Shown here in pieces: positions 1 through 4,795 of a stretch of DNA of 5,124 nt (its first letter is position 1; the number at the start of each line of letters is the position of its first letter). This DNA is from Minisyncoccota bacterium (GTDB lineage Bacteria > Patescibacteriota > Minisyncoccia > Minisyncoccales > GWA2-38-27), in assembly GCA_028717605.1 (NCBI GenBank), contig JAQUNM010000042.1, positions 1 through 5,124 on the forward strand, given 5' to 3'. The notes under the pieces were generated by a model that was not told the DNA's origin, did not search any database, and saw nothing but the letters and a program-made list of their open reading frames with translations. The position numbers were made by a program, and so were the translations under genes.

Positions 1-2
1 AA

Positions 3-1724
3 ATAGAGAATATTAAAGAAATAACCATAGCTGGTAATAATATTCTTTTGGTTTTTCAAGACGGAACAAAAGCTAAAGCCAGAAAAGAACCTGAAACAGG
101 TTTAATAGAAACATTAAAAAATTATGGTGTTTCCTCTGAAAGCTTACAAAAAATAAACATTAAGACAGAGGAAGAAAAAGGTGCTTGGGTTGCTTCAGCC
201 CTGGTTATTTTTTTACCTATTATAATTTTAGTTTTTTTATTTTTTCTTTTTTTCCGACAAATGCGCTCTAGCGCTTCTCAAGCTTTCAATTTTACTAAAG
301 CCAGGGCTAAATTGTTCGGAGCTGAAGGACATTCTAAAGAAAAAATAGGATTTGACGATGTAGCTGGATTGAAAGAAGCTAAAGAAGAACTAAAAGAAAT
401 TGTTGATTTTTTAAAAAATCCTCAAAAATATTTAAAAATGGGGGCTAAAATACCCAGAGGGGTTTTACTTTTAGGAGCAGCTGGTGTTGGAAAAACTTTA
501 CTAGCTAGAGCAGTAGCCGGAGAAGCTAAGGTTCCATTTTTTTCTATTTCTGGTTCTGAGTTTGTAGAAATGTTTGTCGGCGTAGGTTCTTCTAGGGTTA
601 GAGATTTATTCTCAACAGCCAAAAAAGCAGCTCCTTCTATAATTTTTATAGATGAGCTAGATGCTATTGGCAGACACAGAGGAACAGGTATAGGCGGAGG
701 TCATGATGAACGAGAACAAACCTTGAATCAAATTCTAGTTGAAATGGATGGCTTTGAAAGAGAAACTAATGTTATTATAATGGCAGCAACTAATCGAGGA
801 GATGTTTTAGACCCTGCTTTATTAAGACCAGGCAGGTTTGATAGAAAAATAGTACTTGATCCGCCTGATGTGATCGGAAGAGAAGAGGTTTTAAAAATCC
901 ACACCAAGGCAATGCCTCTAGCTTCTAATGTAATTTTAAAAGAAATAGCCGAAAGAACACCTGGTTTTTCCGGAGCAGACATTGCTAATGTTGCCAATGA
1001 AGCCGCGATTCTAGCTGCTAGAAAAAACAAAGAAAAAATATTTCAGGAAGAATTTTTAGAATCAATTGAAAAAGTTTTATTAGGGCCGGAAAGAAAAAGC
1101 CATATTTTATCTAAAAAAGAAAAAGAAATAGCTGCTTACCATGAAGCAGGTCATGCTTTAGTAGCTACTCTTTTGCCAGGAGGAGACCCTATAAGAAAAA
1201 TATCTATTATTGCCAGGGGCATGGCAGCTGGTTATACTATTCATCTACCCTCTGAAGAGAAAAGGATGAAAAATAAAGAAGAATTTGAAAATGAATTAGC
1301 TATGCTTTTAGGGGGCTATTGTGCTGAAAGACTGGTTTTTAAACAAACAACCACTGGAGGATCCAATGATTTAGCCAGAGCTTCAGAAATAGCTAGAAAA
1401 TTAGTTAAAGAGTATGGTATGTCTTGCTTAGGTCCTGTTGTTTTTGGAGAAAAAGAAGAAATGGTTTTTTTAGGAAAAGAAATATCAGAACAAAGAAATT
1501 ATTCTGAAGAAATAGCAGCTAAAATAGATCAAGAAGTAGATCGATTTATTAAACAAGCAGAAAAAAAAGCAACTAAGGTTTTAAAAGCAAATAAAAATAT
1601 TTTAGAAAAGATAGCTAAAACTTTAATTGAAAAAGAAACCATAGAAAAGGAAGAGTTTGAAAGCTTAATCAAGAAACAAATTACAAAACCAAAAATAAAA
1701 ATTAAAGAATTAAAGGGCATGTAG
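3..1724 (+). CDS. ftsH: ATP-dependent zinc metalloprotease FtsH, 5' end outside window
   Basis: Membrane-anchored AAA+ protease that unfolds and degrades membrane and short-lived cytosolic proteins as a hexamer. The frame is open to the left edge, so the TTG at 48 is not the real start; the first transmembrane helix and start lie outside. Visible in order: the end of the extracytoplasmic domain (about 3-170), a second transmembrane helix (about 180-260), the AAA+ domain with Walker A GAAGVGKT (474-497), pore loop MFVGVG, Walker B IIFIDELDAIG (about 639-671), the second region of homology ending LRPGRFDR with both arginine fingers, and the M41 peptidase domain. The zinc motif HEAGH is at 1140-1154 and the third ligand Asp is in GGSND (Asp codon 1368-1370). 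All catalytic residues are present, so it should be active. Walker A departs from the usual GPPGTGKT. The C-terminal tail is lysine-rich, and the TAG stop lies inside the following tRNA gene. Confidence 0.97.
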   Translation: MENIKEITIAGNNILLVFQDGTKAKARKEPETGLIETLKNYGVSSESLQKINIKTEEEKGAWVASALVIFLPIIILVFLFFLFFRQMRSSASQAFNFTKARAKLFGAEGHSKEKIGFDDVAGLKEAKEELKEIVDFLKNPQKYLKMGAKIPRGVLLLGAAGVGKTLLARAVAGEAKVPFFSISGSEFVEMFVGVGSSRVRDLFSTAKKAAPSIIFIDELDAIGRHRGTGIGGGHDEREQTLNQILVEMDGFERETNVIIMAATNRGDVLDPALLRPGRFDRKIVLDPPDVIGREEVLKIHTKAMPLASNVILKEIAERTPGFSGADIANVANEAAILAARKNKEKIFQEEFLESIEKVLLGPERKSHILSKKEKEIAAYHEAGHALVATLLPGGDPIRKISIIARGMAAGYTIHLPSEEKRMKNKEEFENELAMLLGGYCAERLVFKQTTTGGSNDLARASEIARKLVKEYGMSCLGPVVFGEKEEMVFLGKEISEQRNYSEEIAAKIDQEVDRFIKQAEKKATKVLKANKNILEKIAKTLIEKETIEKEEFESLIKKQITKPKIKIKELKGM

Positions 1725-1790
1725 CTCAGTGGTTAGAGCGCGTCTCTTATAAAGACGAGGTCCCAGGTTCAAGTCCTGGCATGCCCACCA
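1715..1790 (+). tRNA. tRNA-Ile (anticodon UAU), CCA encoded
   Basis: A complete cloverleaf can be folded by hand. Acceptor gggcatg (1715-1721) pairs with catgccc (1780-1786) over 7 bp. The D-stem is gctc/gagc. The anticodon stem is cgtct/agacg with loop cttataa, giving anticodon UAU, which reads AUA (Ile). The T-stem is ccagg/cctgg with loop ttcaagt. The discriminator is A at 1787, and CCA is encoded at 1788-1790, unlike the other five tRNAs here. Most bacteria read AUA with a lysidine-modified CAU tRNA made by TilS, so a UAU isoleucine tRNA is uncommon. Its first ten bases overlap the end of ftsH, so it is probably processed from the ftsH transcript. Confidence 0.95.
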
Positions 1791-1793
1791 AGA

Positions 1794-1867
1794 GGGCGGT
1801 TAGCTCAGTTGGCTAGAGCGCATACTTGACGTGTATGAGGTCACTGGTTCAAGTCCAGTATCGCCCA
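1794..1867 (+). tRNA. tRNA-Val (anticodon GAC)
   Basis: Acceptor gggcggt (1794-1800) pairs with atcgccc (1860-1866), including one G-U. The D-stem is gctc/gagc with a nine-base loop. The anticodon stem is catac/gtatg with loop ttgacgt, giving anticodon GAC (Val, GUC/GUU). The T-stem is actgg/ccagt. The discriminator is A, and the next bases are ctt, so CCA must be added enzymatically. It lies three bases after tRNA-Ile and is probably made from the same precursor. It is the first of two valine tRNAs in the window. Confidence 0.96.
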
Positions 1868-1868
1868 C

Positions 1869-1897
1869 TTGTTTTATACCAACTTTTCTGTTATTAT
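1869..1897 (+). promoter_or_regulatory. Candidate sigma70 promoter for the pseudouridine synthase-rplS operon
   Basis: A -35-like TTGTTT (1869-1874, 3 of 6 consensus positions) is followed by a 17-bp spacer and a -10-like TATTAT (1892-1897, 5 of 6). The predicted start site falls at about 1903-1904, on the ATG at 1903, implying a leaderless message. It begins two bases after the tRNA-Val 3' end. A perfect TATAAT also sits at 1895-1900, but it would start transcription inside the gene. Evidence is sequence only, and AT-rich DNA gives many false matches. Confidence 0.45.
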
Positions 1898-1902
1898 AAT
1901 TC

Positions 1903-2544
1903 ATGCAAATAATCCATGAAAATTCAGATCTTTTAGTAATCGACAAAGAACCAGGAATAACTATTGAAGAATTAACCAGTAATCTTTTAAAGAGATATTC
2001 TTTTTTAAAAGATTTACCCAGGGCGGGAATAGTACATCGATTAGACAAAGATACATCTGGATTATTATTAATAGCTAAAAATGTTGATTCTTTAAATTCC
2101 TTACAAAAAGAATTCAAAGAAAAAAAAGTAGAAAAAAAATATATTTGTTTGGTTATAGGCAAAACAGAAAACCATGGAGAAATAAAAACATTACTAGGCA
2201 GAAATCCAAATAATAGGTTAAAACAAAAAGTATATTCATTCACAGAGCCCAAAGTAGGAACAACCAGAGAAGCCATAACTGAATATAAAAAAATAAAAGA
2301 ATTTAAGGATTATTCTTTATTAGAGGTAAAGATACAAACAGGCAGAAAACATCAGATTAGGTGTCATTTATCGTATATTAATCATCCAATAGCCGGAGAT
2401 AATATGTATGGCTTTAAAAATCAAACTTGTCCCAAAGAACTATCTAGACAATTTCTACACGCCAAATATATCAAAATTAAAAATAAAGAATTTTTTTCAG
2501 AACTACCAAAAGATTTGAAAAAAGTATTAGATAATTTAATATGA
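1903..2544 (+). CDS. RluA-family (RluA/RluC/RluD) RNA pseudouridine synthase
   Basis: Isomerises uridine to pseudouridine in rRNA or tRNA. The 213-residue protein starts directly in the catalytic fold (QIIHENSDLLVIDKEPG), with no N-terminal S4 RNA-binding domain, so it has the size of RluA rather than the roughly 320 residues of RluC/RluD. The signature HRLDKDTSGLLLIAK is at residues 45-59, with catalytic Asp at residue 48. Further family motifs are LLEVKIQTGRKHQIR (139-153), the following HPIAGDNMYG (161-170), and FLHAKYIKI near the C-terminus. The target base cannot be told from sequence. No Shine-Dalgarno precedes the ATG, and a promoter sits immediately upstream, so the message may be leaderless. 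Its TGA stop overlaps the rplS ATG (ATGA), indicating an operon with translational coupling. Confidence 0.93.
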   Translation: MQIIHENSDLLVIDKEPGITIEELTSNLLKRYSFLKDLPRAGIVHRLDKDTSGLLLIAKNVDSLNSLQKEFKEKKVEKKYICLVIGKTENHGEIKTLLGRNPNNRLKQKVYSFTEPKVGTTREAITEYKKIKEFKDYSLLEVKIQTGRKHQIRCHLSYINHPIAGDNMYGFKNQTCPKELSRQFLHAKYIKIKNKEFFSELPKDLKKVLDNLI

Positions 2545-2873
2545 ACAAAATAGACCAATTTAATAAAACAAACGTTAAAGAAGAAATACCCCAAATTAGC
2601 TCAGGGGATACAATCAAGGTTTTCCAAAGAATAAAAGAAAAAAATAAAGAACGCCTTCAGGCTTTTGAGGGAATCGTTATTGCTATTAAACACGGCCGAG
2701 GAATATCAGCCACCTTCACTGTTAGGAGAAAAACTGGAGATATTGGGGTAGAAAAAATATTTCCTTTTCATTCTCCTTTGGTAGAAAAAATAGAGATTAT
2801 TAAAAAGGGAAAACCAAAAAAAGCTAAGCTATATTATCTCAGGGAGAAAAAGGGGGAAATTAAGATAAAGTAA
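2541..2873 (+). CDS. rplS: 50S ribosomal protein L19
   Basis: Structural protein of the large ribosomal subunit, located at the interface with the small subunit. The 110-residue length matches the family (about 115 in E. coli). Conserved elements in order are SGDTIKVFQRI (21-31), the NKERLQAFEGIVIA block (35-48), GISATFTVRR (54-63), GVEKIFPFHSPLVEKIEI (69-86) and the basic KAKLYYLRE (94-102). The start overlaps the preceding stop as ATGA, and no Shine-Dalgarno is visible, so ribosomes probably re-initiate after the pseudouridine synthase. In many bacteria rplS follows rpsP-rimM-trmD; that context is absent here. Its TAA ends one base before tRNA-Leu. Confidence 0.98.
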   Translation: MNKIDQFNKTNVKEEIPQISSGDTIKVFQRIKEKNKERLQAFEGIVIAIKHGRGISATFTVRRKTGDIGVEKIFPFHSPLVEKIEIIKKGKPKKAKLYYLREKKGEIKIK

Positions 2874-2874
2874 C

Positions 2875-2957
2875 GCCCAGATGGAGGAATCGGTATACTC
2901 AACAGCTTGAGGTGCTGTGCTCTTAGGGGCGTGTGGGTTCGAGTCCCACTCTGGGCA
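2875..2957 (+). tRNA. tRNA-Leu (anticodon GAG)
   Basis: A class II tRNA of 83 nt. Acceptor gcccaga (2875-2881) pairs with tctgggc (2950-2956). The D-stem is gag/ctc. The anticodon stem is acagc/gctgt with loop ttgaggt, giving anticodon GAG (Leu, CUC/CUU). A long variable arm folds as gctc-ttag-gggc, as expected for leucine tRNAs. The T-stem is gtggg/cccac with loop ttcgagt. The discriminator is A, and CCA is not encoded. It starts one base after the rplS stop and is followed within five bases by the terminator, so it is the last product of this operon. Confidence 0.96.
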
Positions 2958-2961
2958 TTAA

Positions 2962-2990
2962 AAAAGGCGGACTAATTACGTCCGCCTTTT
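2962..2990. terminator. Bidirectional intrinsic terminator between convergent units
   Basis: An 11-bp perfect stem (aaaaggcggac at 2962-2972 with gtccgcctttt at 2980-2990) encloses a 7-base loop. The GC-rich core is flanked by A-runs on the left (2960-2965) and T-runs on the right (2987-2990 and 2993-2997). Rightward it ends the rplS/tRNA-Leu transcript; leftward it lies just past the stop of the minus-strand gene and can end that too. Confidence 0.93.
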
Positions 2991-2997
2991 AATTTTT

Positions 2998-3321
2998 CTA
3001 ATTTAAATGCAAAATTCTTTTTTTTTGCAGTTTTTTTATCATTTTGTCTGAAAGGATTCTTCTTATAAAAAATTCCTCGACAATTATTTTAGTTATTTTA
3101 ATACTCTTCCTCCGAAGAAGCTTTTTAATAACCTGATCAATGTTTTGTCCAATATATCGATGGTCAGCAGACAATTTTCCGTCCAAAAACGATACTTTAT
3201 TGCCTGGACAAAGATATACAGCAGAGTCAGAAGGATTTGATTTAATTCTTAATCTCAGTGTTGTTTTCTTACTACAATCGAGAAAATTTGGACATTTCTG
3301 ACAATATTTTTCTGGCATCAT
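2998..3321 (-). CDS. Unrecognised small basic protein with a CxxC...C cysteine cluster
   Basis: A 107-residue protein I do not recognise. The N-terminus carries CQKC (residues 7-10), a third Cys at 16 (CPNFLDC) and a fourth in LCPG near residue 38, together able to bind a zinc ion or an iron-sulfur cluster. The rest is rich in Lys, Arg and Ile and ends with a very basic tail; no transmembrane segment is evident. That it is a real gene is supported by a Shine-Dalgarno AAGGA nine bases before the first of two tandem ATGs, by a convergent terminator directly after its stop, and by the absence of a competing gene on the other strand. Its codons (CTG, TTG, TCG, CGG) look a little less AT-biased than its neighbours. 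Possible roles include nucleic-acid binding or redox, but nothing here decides. Confidence 0.65.
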   Translation of the reverse strand: MMPEKYCQKCPNFLDCSKKTTLRLRIKSNPSDSAVYLCPGNKVSFLDGKLSADHRYIGQNIDQVIKKLLRRKSIKITKIIVEEFFIRRILSDKMIKKLQKKRILHLN

Positions 3322-3326
3322 TTTGT

Positions 3327-3337
3327 CTTTTCCTTTT
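3327..3337 (-). promoter_or_regulatory. Shine-Dalgarno of the minus-strand cysteine protein gene
   Basis: Read on the minus strand, a purine run containing AAGGA (3335-3331) lies nine bases before the ATG at 3321 and twelve before the second ATG at 3318. It is the only conventionally placed ribosome binding site I can see in the window and supports the upstream start. Confidence 0.6.
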
Positions 3338-3398
3338 TTCTAGTTGTTATATCCTATAAACTTATTTATCCTGAACAATTATTTTTTCCTAACTTATT

Positions 3399-3447
3399 AT
3401 CACCTCCTTTTTTTAATGTCTCTGAAGACTTTCATCACCTCCTTTTT
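3399..3447. repeat. Two copies of atcacctccttttt, complementary to the Shine-Dalgarno
   Basis: Identical 14-mers at 3399-3412 and 3434-3447 are spaced 35 bases start to start. On the plus strand they reproduce the 3' tail of bacterial 16S rRNA (AUCACCUCCUUU). On the minus strand they are full-length Shine-Dalgarno sequences AAAGGAGGTGAT. The minus strand between them encodes only an 11-codon frame (MKVFRDIKKRR, 3435-3400) that begins at an ATG two bases after the first GGAGG and ends within the second copy. Neither copy is at a normal distance from a gene start. Confidence 0.8.
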
Positions 3448-3476
3448 AAAGAACTAATAAAACATTATTAATTATA

Positions 3477-3505
3477 TTGTTTTATTTGTCAAATTTTGTT
3501 AATAT
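3477..3505 (+). promoter_or_regulatory. Candidate promoter of the exchanger gene
   Basis: TTGTTT (3477-3482, 3 of 6), a 17-bp spacer and TAATAT (3500-3505, 4 of 6) predict a start site at about 3512, one base before the ATG at 3513. The match is weak, but its geometry is like that of the other rightward promoters here. No Shine-Dalgarno lies between it and the ATG. Confidence 0.38.
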
Positions 3506-3512
3506 AAAAAAA

Positions 3513-4502
3513 ATGATTTGGTTACTTATTTTCATCTTTTCTCTAGTTGTTTTAATTAAAAGTGCTGATTGGTTGATTTTAAGTGCTGAAAAAATAGGGT
3601 TAGCTTTAGGTCTTTCTTCTTTCACGGTAGGATTAATTATTGTTAGCTTAGGAACTTCTTTACCTGAACTAGCCTCCTCTATAACCGCCACTTTAAAGGG
3701 TATGACTGATTTTGCTGTGTCTAACGCTATTGGATCTAATATTGCTAATATTCTTCTAGTTATAGGTGCCTCTGCTGTCATTGGAAAAAAACTAATAATA
3801 ACGAAAAGTCTTATTGACTTAGATCTTCCCCTTCTAACCGCTGCTACTGTTTTGCTTTTAGGAATTGCTTCTGATGCTAAAATTGTCTTTTTAGAATCAA
3901 TTTTGTTATTATCTGCTTATCTCATATATGTTTTTTATACTATTTCTTCTAAGGAGCCCAGCATTAATAAAGAAAATCTAAATTTACTTCCTTCTAGGGA
4001 GATTAGAAGAAGGCATATATTTTTGATTGAAAGACATAAAAACAAAAAATTAAAAATTACCTTAAAAGATATTGTTCTGCTATTTATTGGAGTAATTGGC
4101 CTAACCCTAGCTAGCAAATATTTAGTAGATTCAGTTATTAATTTATCTAAGATATTCAATATCACTCCTGGTATAATTGCTATTACAGCTGTTGCCATAG
4201 GAACCTCTTTACCCGAGCTATTTGTTTCTATAAGAGCGGTCTTACAAAAGAGATCAGAGATGGCTTTAGGCAATATCTTAGGATCTAATGTTTTTAATGC
4301 CTTAGTAGTAGTCGGTCTTCCAGGATTATTTACCACTCTTGAGTTAGATGAAAAAACTTTTTCAGTAGGTTTACCAATTATGGCTTTAGCTACTTTTTGC
4401 TTTATTGTTTCTGGTATTTCTAGAAAAATCCACAAATGGGAAGGTGGGTTTTATTTAATTTTATTTTTGTTTTTTATAGGTAAAATTTTTAACTTGATTT
4501 AA
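3513..4502 (+). CDS. CaCA-family calcium/sodium (cation/H+ or Na+) antiporter
   Basis: Inner-membrane exchanger that probably extrudes Ca2+ in exchange for Na+ or H+ (YrbG-like, two Na_Ca_ex domains). The 329-residue protein is highly hydrophobic, with about ten predicted membrane segments in two halves. Each half carries an alpha-repeat: GTSLPELASS (47-56) with GSNIANI (74-80), and GTSLPELFVS (230-239) with GSNVFNAL (257-264). The conserved acidic residue in each GTSLPEL is the expected ion ligand. A polar basic cytosolic loop (about 146-185) joins the halves. The ATG at 3513 is preferred to the TTG at 3477, because the extra twelve residues are not family-like and that stretch overlaps the candidate promoter. 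No Shine-Dalgarno is visible. The last three codons form the -35 region of the tRNA promoter. The ion pair transported cannot be decided here. Confidence 0.95.
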   Translation: MIWLLIFIFSLVVLIKSADWLILSAEKIGLALGLSSFTVGLIIVSLGTSLPELASSITATLKGMTDFAVSNAIGSNIANILLVIGASAVIGKKLIITKSLIDLDLPLLTAATVLLLGIASDAKIVFLESILLLSAYLIYVFYTISSKEPSINKENLNLLPSREIRRRHIFLIERHKNKKLKITLKDIVLLFIGVIGLTLASKYLVDSVINLSKIFNITPGIIAITAVAIGTSLPELFVSIRAVLQKRSEMALGNILGSNVFNALVVVGLPGLFTTLELDEKTFSVGLPIMALATFCFIVSGISRKIHKWEGGFYLILFLFFIGKIFNLI

Positions 4503-4522
4503 TTACCTTAATAAGTTATTAT
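4494..4522 (+). promoter_or_regulatory. Promoter of the tRNA Val-Phe-Gly cluster
   Basis: TTGATT (4494-4499, 4 of 6) and TATTAT (4517-4522, 5 of 6) with a 17-bp spacer predict a start at about 4529, two bases before the tRNA-Val 5' end. The -35 lies in the last two sense codons of the exchanger gene and the spacer begins with its TAA. No terminator separates them, so read-through from the exchanger is also possible. Confidence 0.6.
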
Positions 4523-4530
4523 ATTTACAT

Positions 4531-4603
4531 GGACGGCTAGCTCAATTGGTAGAGCGCATGGTTTACATCCATGATGTTATAGGTTCGAGTCCTATGCCGT
4601 CCA
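4531..4603 (+). tRNA. tRNA-Val (anticodon UAC)
   Basis: Acceptor ggacggc (4531-4537) pairs perfectly with gccgtcc (4596-4602). The D-stem is gctc/gagc. The anticodon stem is catgg/ccatg with loop tttacat, giving anticodon UAC (Val, GUA and wobble). The T-stem is atagg/cctat with loop ttcgagt. The discriminator is A, and CCA is not encoded. It is the first of three tandem tRNAs and complements the GAC valine tRNA at 1794. Confidence 0.96.
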
Positions 4604-4608
4604 CATAA

Positions 4609-4681
4609 GCTGAGATAGCCAAGGTGGTCACGGCGAATGTCTGAAAAACATTAGATCCCGGTTCAACTCCGGGTCTCAGCA
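4609..4681 (+). tRNA. tRNA-Phe (anticodon GAA)
   Basis: Acceptor gctgaga (4609-4615) pairs with tctcagc (4674-4680). The anticodon stem is aatgt/acatt with loop ctgaaaa, giving anticodon GAA (Phe). The T-stem is cccgg/ccggg with loop ttcaact. The discriminator is A, and CCA is not encoded. The D-arm is unusual: gcca/cggc closes only three pairs with an A-C mismatch next to the loop aggtggtca, and the variable loop is four bases. It starts five bases after tRNA-Val. Confidence 0.93.
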
Positions 4682-4690
4682 CAAATATTC

Positions 4691-4761
4691 GCGGGTGTAG
4701 CTCAGTGGTAGAGCATTTGGTTGCCAATCAAATTATGTGGGTTCGATTCCCATCACCCGCT
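4691..4761 (+). tRNA. tRNA-Gly (anticodon GCC)
   Basis: Acceptor gcgggtg (4691-4697) pairs with cacccgc (4754-4760). The D-stem is gctc/gagc with a short loop. The anticodon stem is tttgg/tcaaa (one G-U) with loop ttgccaa, giving anticodon GCC (Gly, GGC/GGU). The T-stem is gtggg/cccat (one G-U) with loop ttcgatt. The discriminator is U, as expected for bacterial glycine tRNAs, and CCA is not encoded. It lies nine bases after tRNA-Phe. Its last base is also the first base of the next promoter's -35. Confidence 0.96.
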
Positions 4762-4789
4762 TGACAAGATTGTCCAGAAAATATATAAT
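4761..4789 (+). promoter_or_regulatory. Perfect-consensus sigma70 promoter of the 3D-domain gene
   Basis: TTGACA (4761-4766), a 17-bp spacer and TATAAT (4784-4789) match the consensus at all twelve positions with optimal spacing. The predicted start site is 4796, exactly the A of the ATG, so the message should be leaderless. The -35 shares its first base with the tRNA-Gly discriminator. Confidence 0.88.
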
Positions 4790-4795
4790 TATTGA

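Larger units (their letters stand above)
3322..3512. other. Divergent intergenic region with two 16S-tail-like repeats
   Basis: This 191-bp AT-rich region separates the leftward cysteine protein from the rightward exchanger. It contains the minus-strand Shine-Dalgarno, a minus-strand -10-like TATAAC (3351-3346) without a good -35, two 14-mer direct repeats (3399-3412 and 3434-3447), an AT-only inverted repeat taataa/ttatta (3455-3460 with 3465-3470), and the candidate exchanger promoter (3477-3505). No convincing gene is seen inside it. Confidence 0.75.

Noticed and set aside
48..50. TTG at 48 as the ftsH start
   Set aside because: The frame is open to the left edge and the upstream residues look like FtsH extracytoplasmic domain; starting here would remove the first transmembrane helix.
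422..1720. Minus-strand open frames inside ftsH (422-622, 728-1030, 1529-1720)
   Set aside because: They are shadows of a strongly conserved plus-strand gene, with no ribosome binding sites and no recognisable protein.
1895..1900. Perfect TATAAT as the -10 of the pseudouridine synthase gene
   Set aside because: Transcription would begin about four bases inside the coding sequence, and no -35 lies at a suitable distance; the overlapping TATTAT at 1892 fits better.
1800..2276. 158-codon minus-strand open frame ending in a GLEPVTSYTSS-like tail
   Set aside because: It lies antisense to the pseudouridine synthase, and its tail is the translated complement of tRNA-Val(GAC), a well-known source of spurious protein entries.
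3400..3435. An 11-codon minus-strand leader peptide gene
   Set aside because: The ATG is only two bases from GGAGG, too close for normal initiation, and nothing independent supports translation; kept only as part of the repeat finding.
3399..3447. A 16S rRNA 3' end
   Set aside because: Only 12-14 bases match, the bases before them do not match the helix 45 region of 16S, and the sequence occurs twice in 50 bases.
3477..3479. TTG at 3477 as the exchanger start
   Set aside because: It adds twelve unsupported residues across the candidate promoter; the ATG at 3513 starts directly at the first membrane helix.
3482..4435. Minus-strand open frames across the exchanger gene (3482-3781, 3935-4435)
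   Set aside because: They are antisense to a clear CaCA exchanger with intact alpha-repeats and have no independent support.
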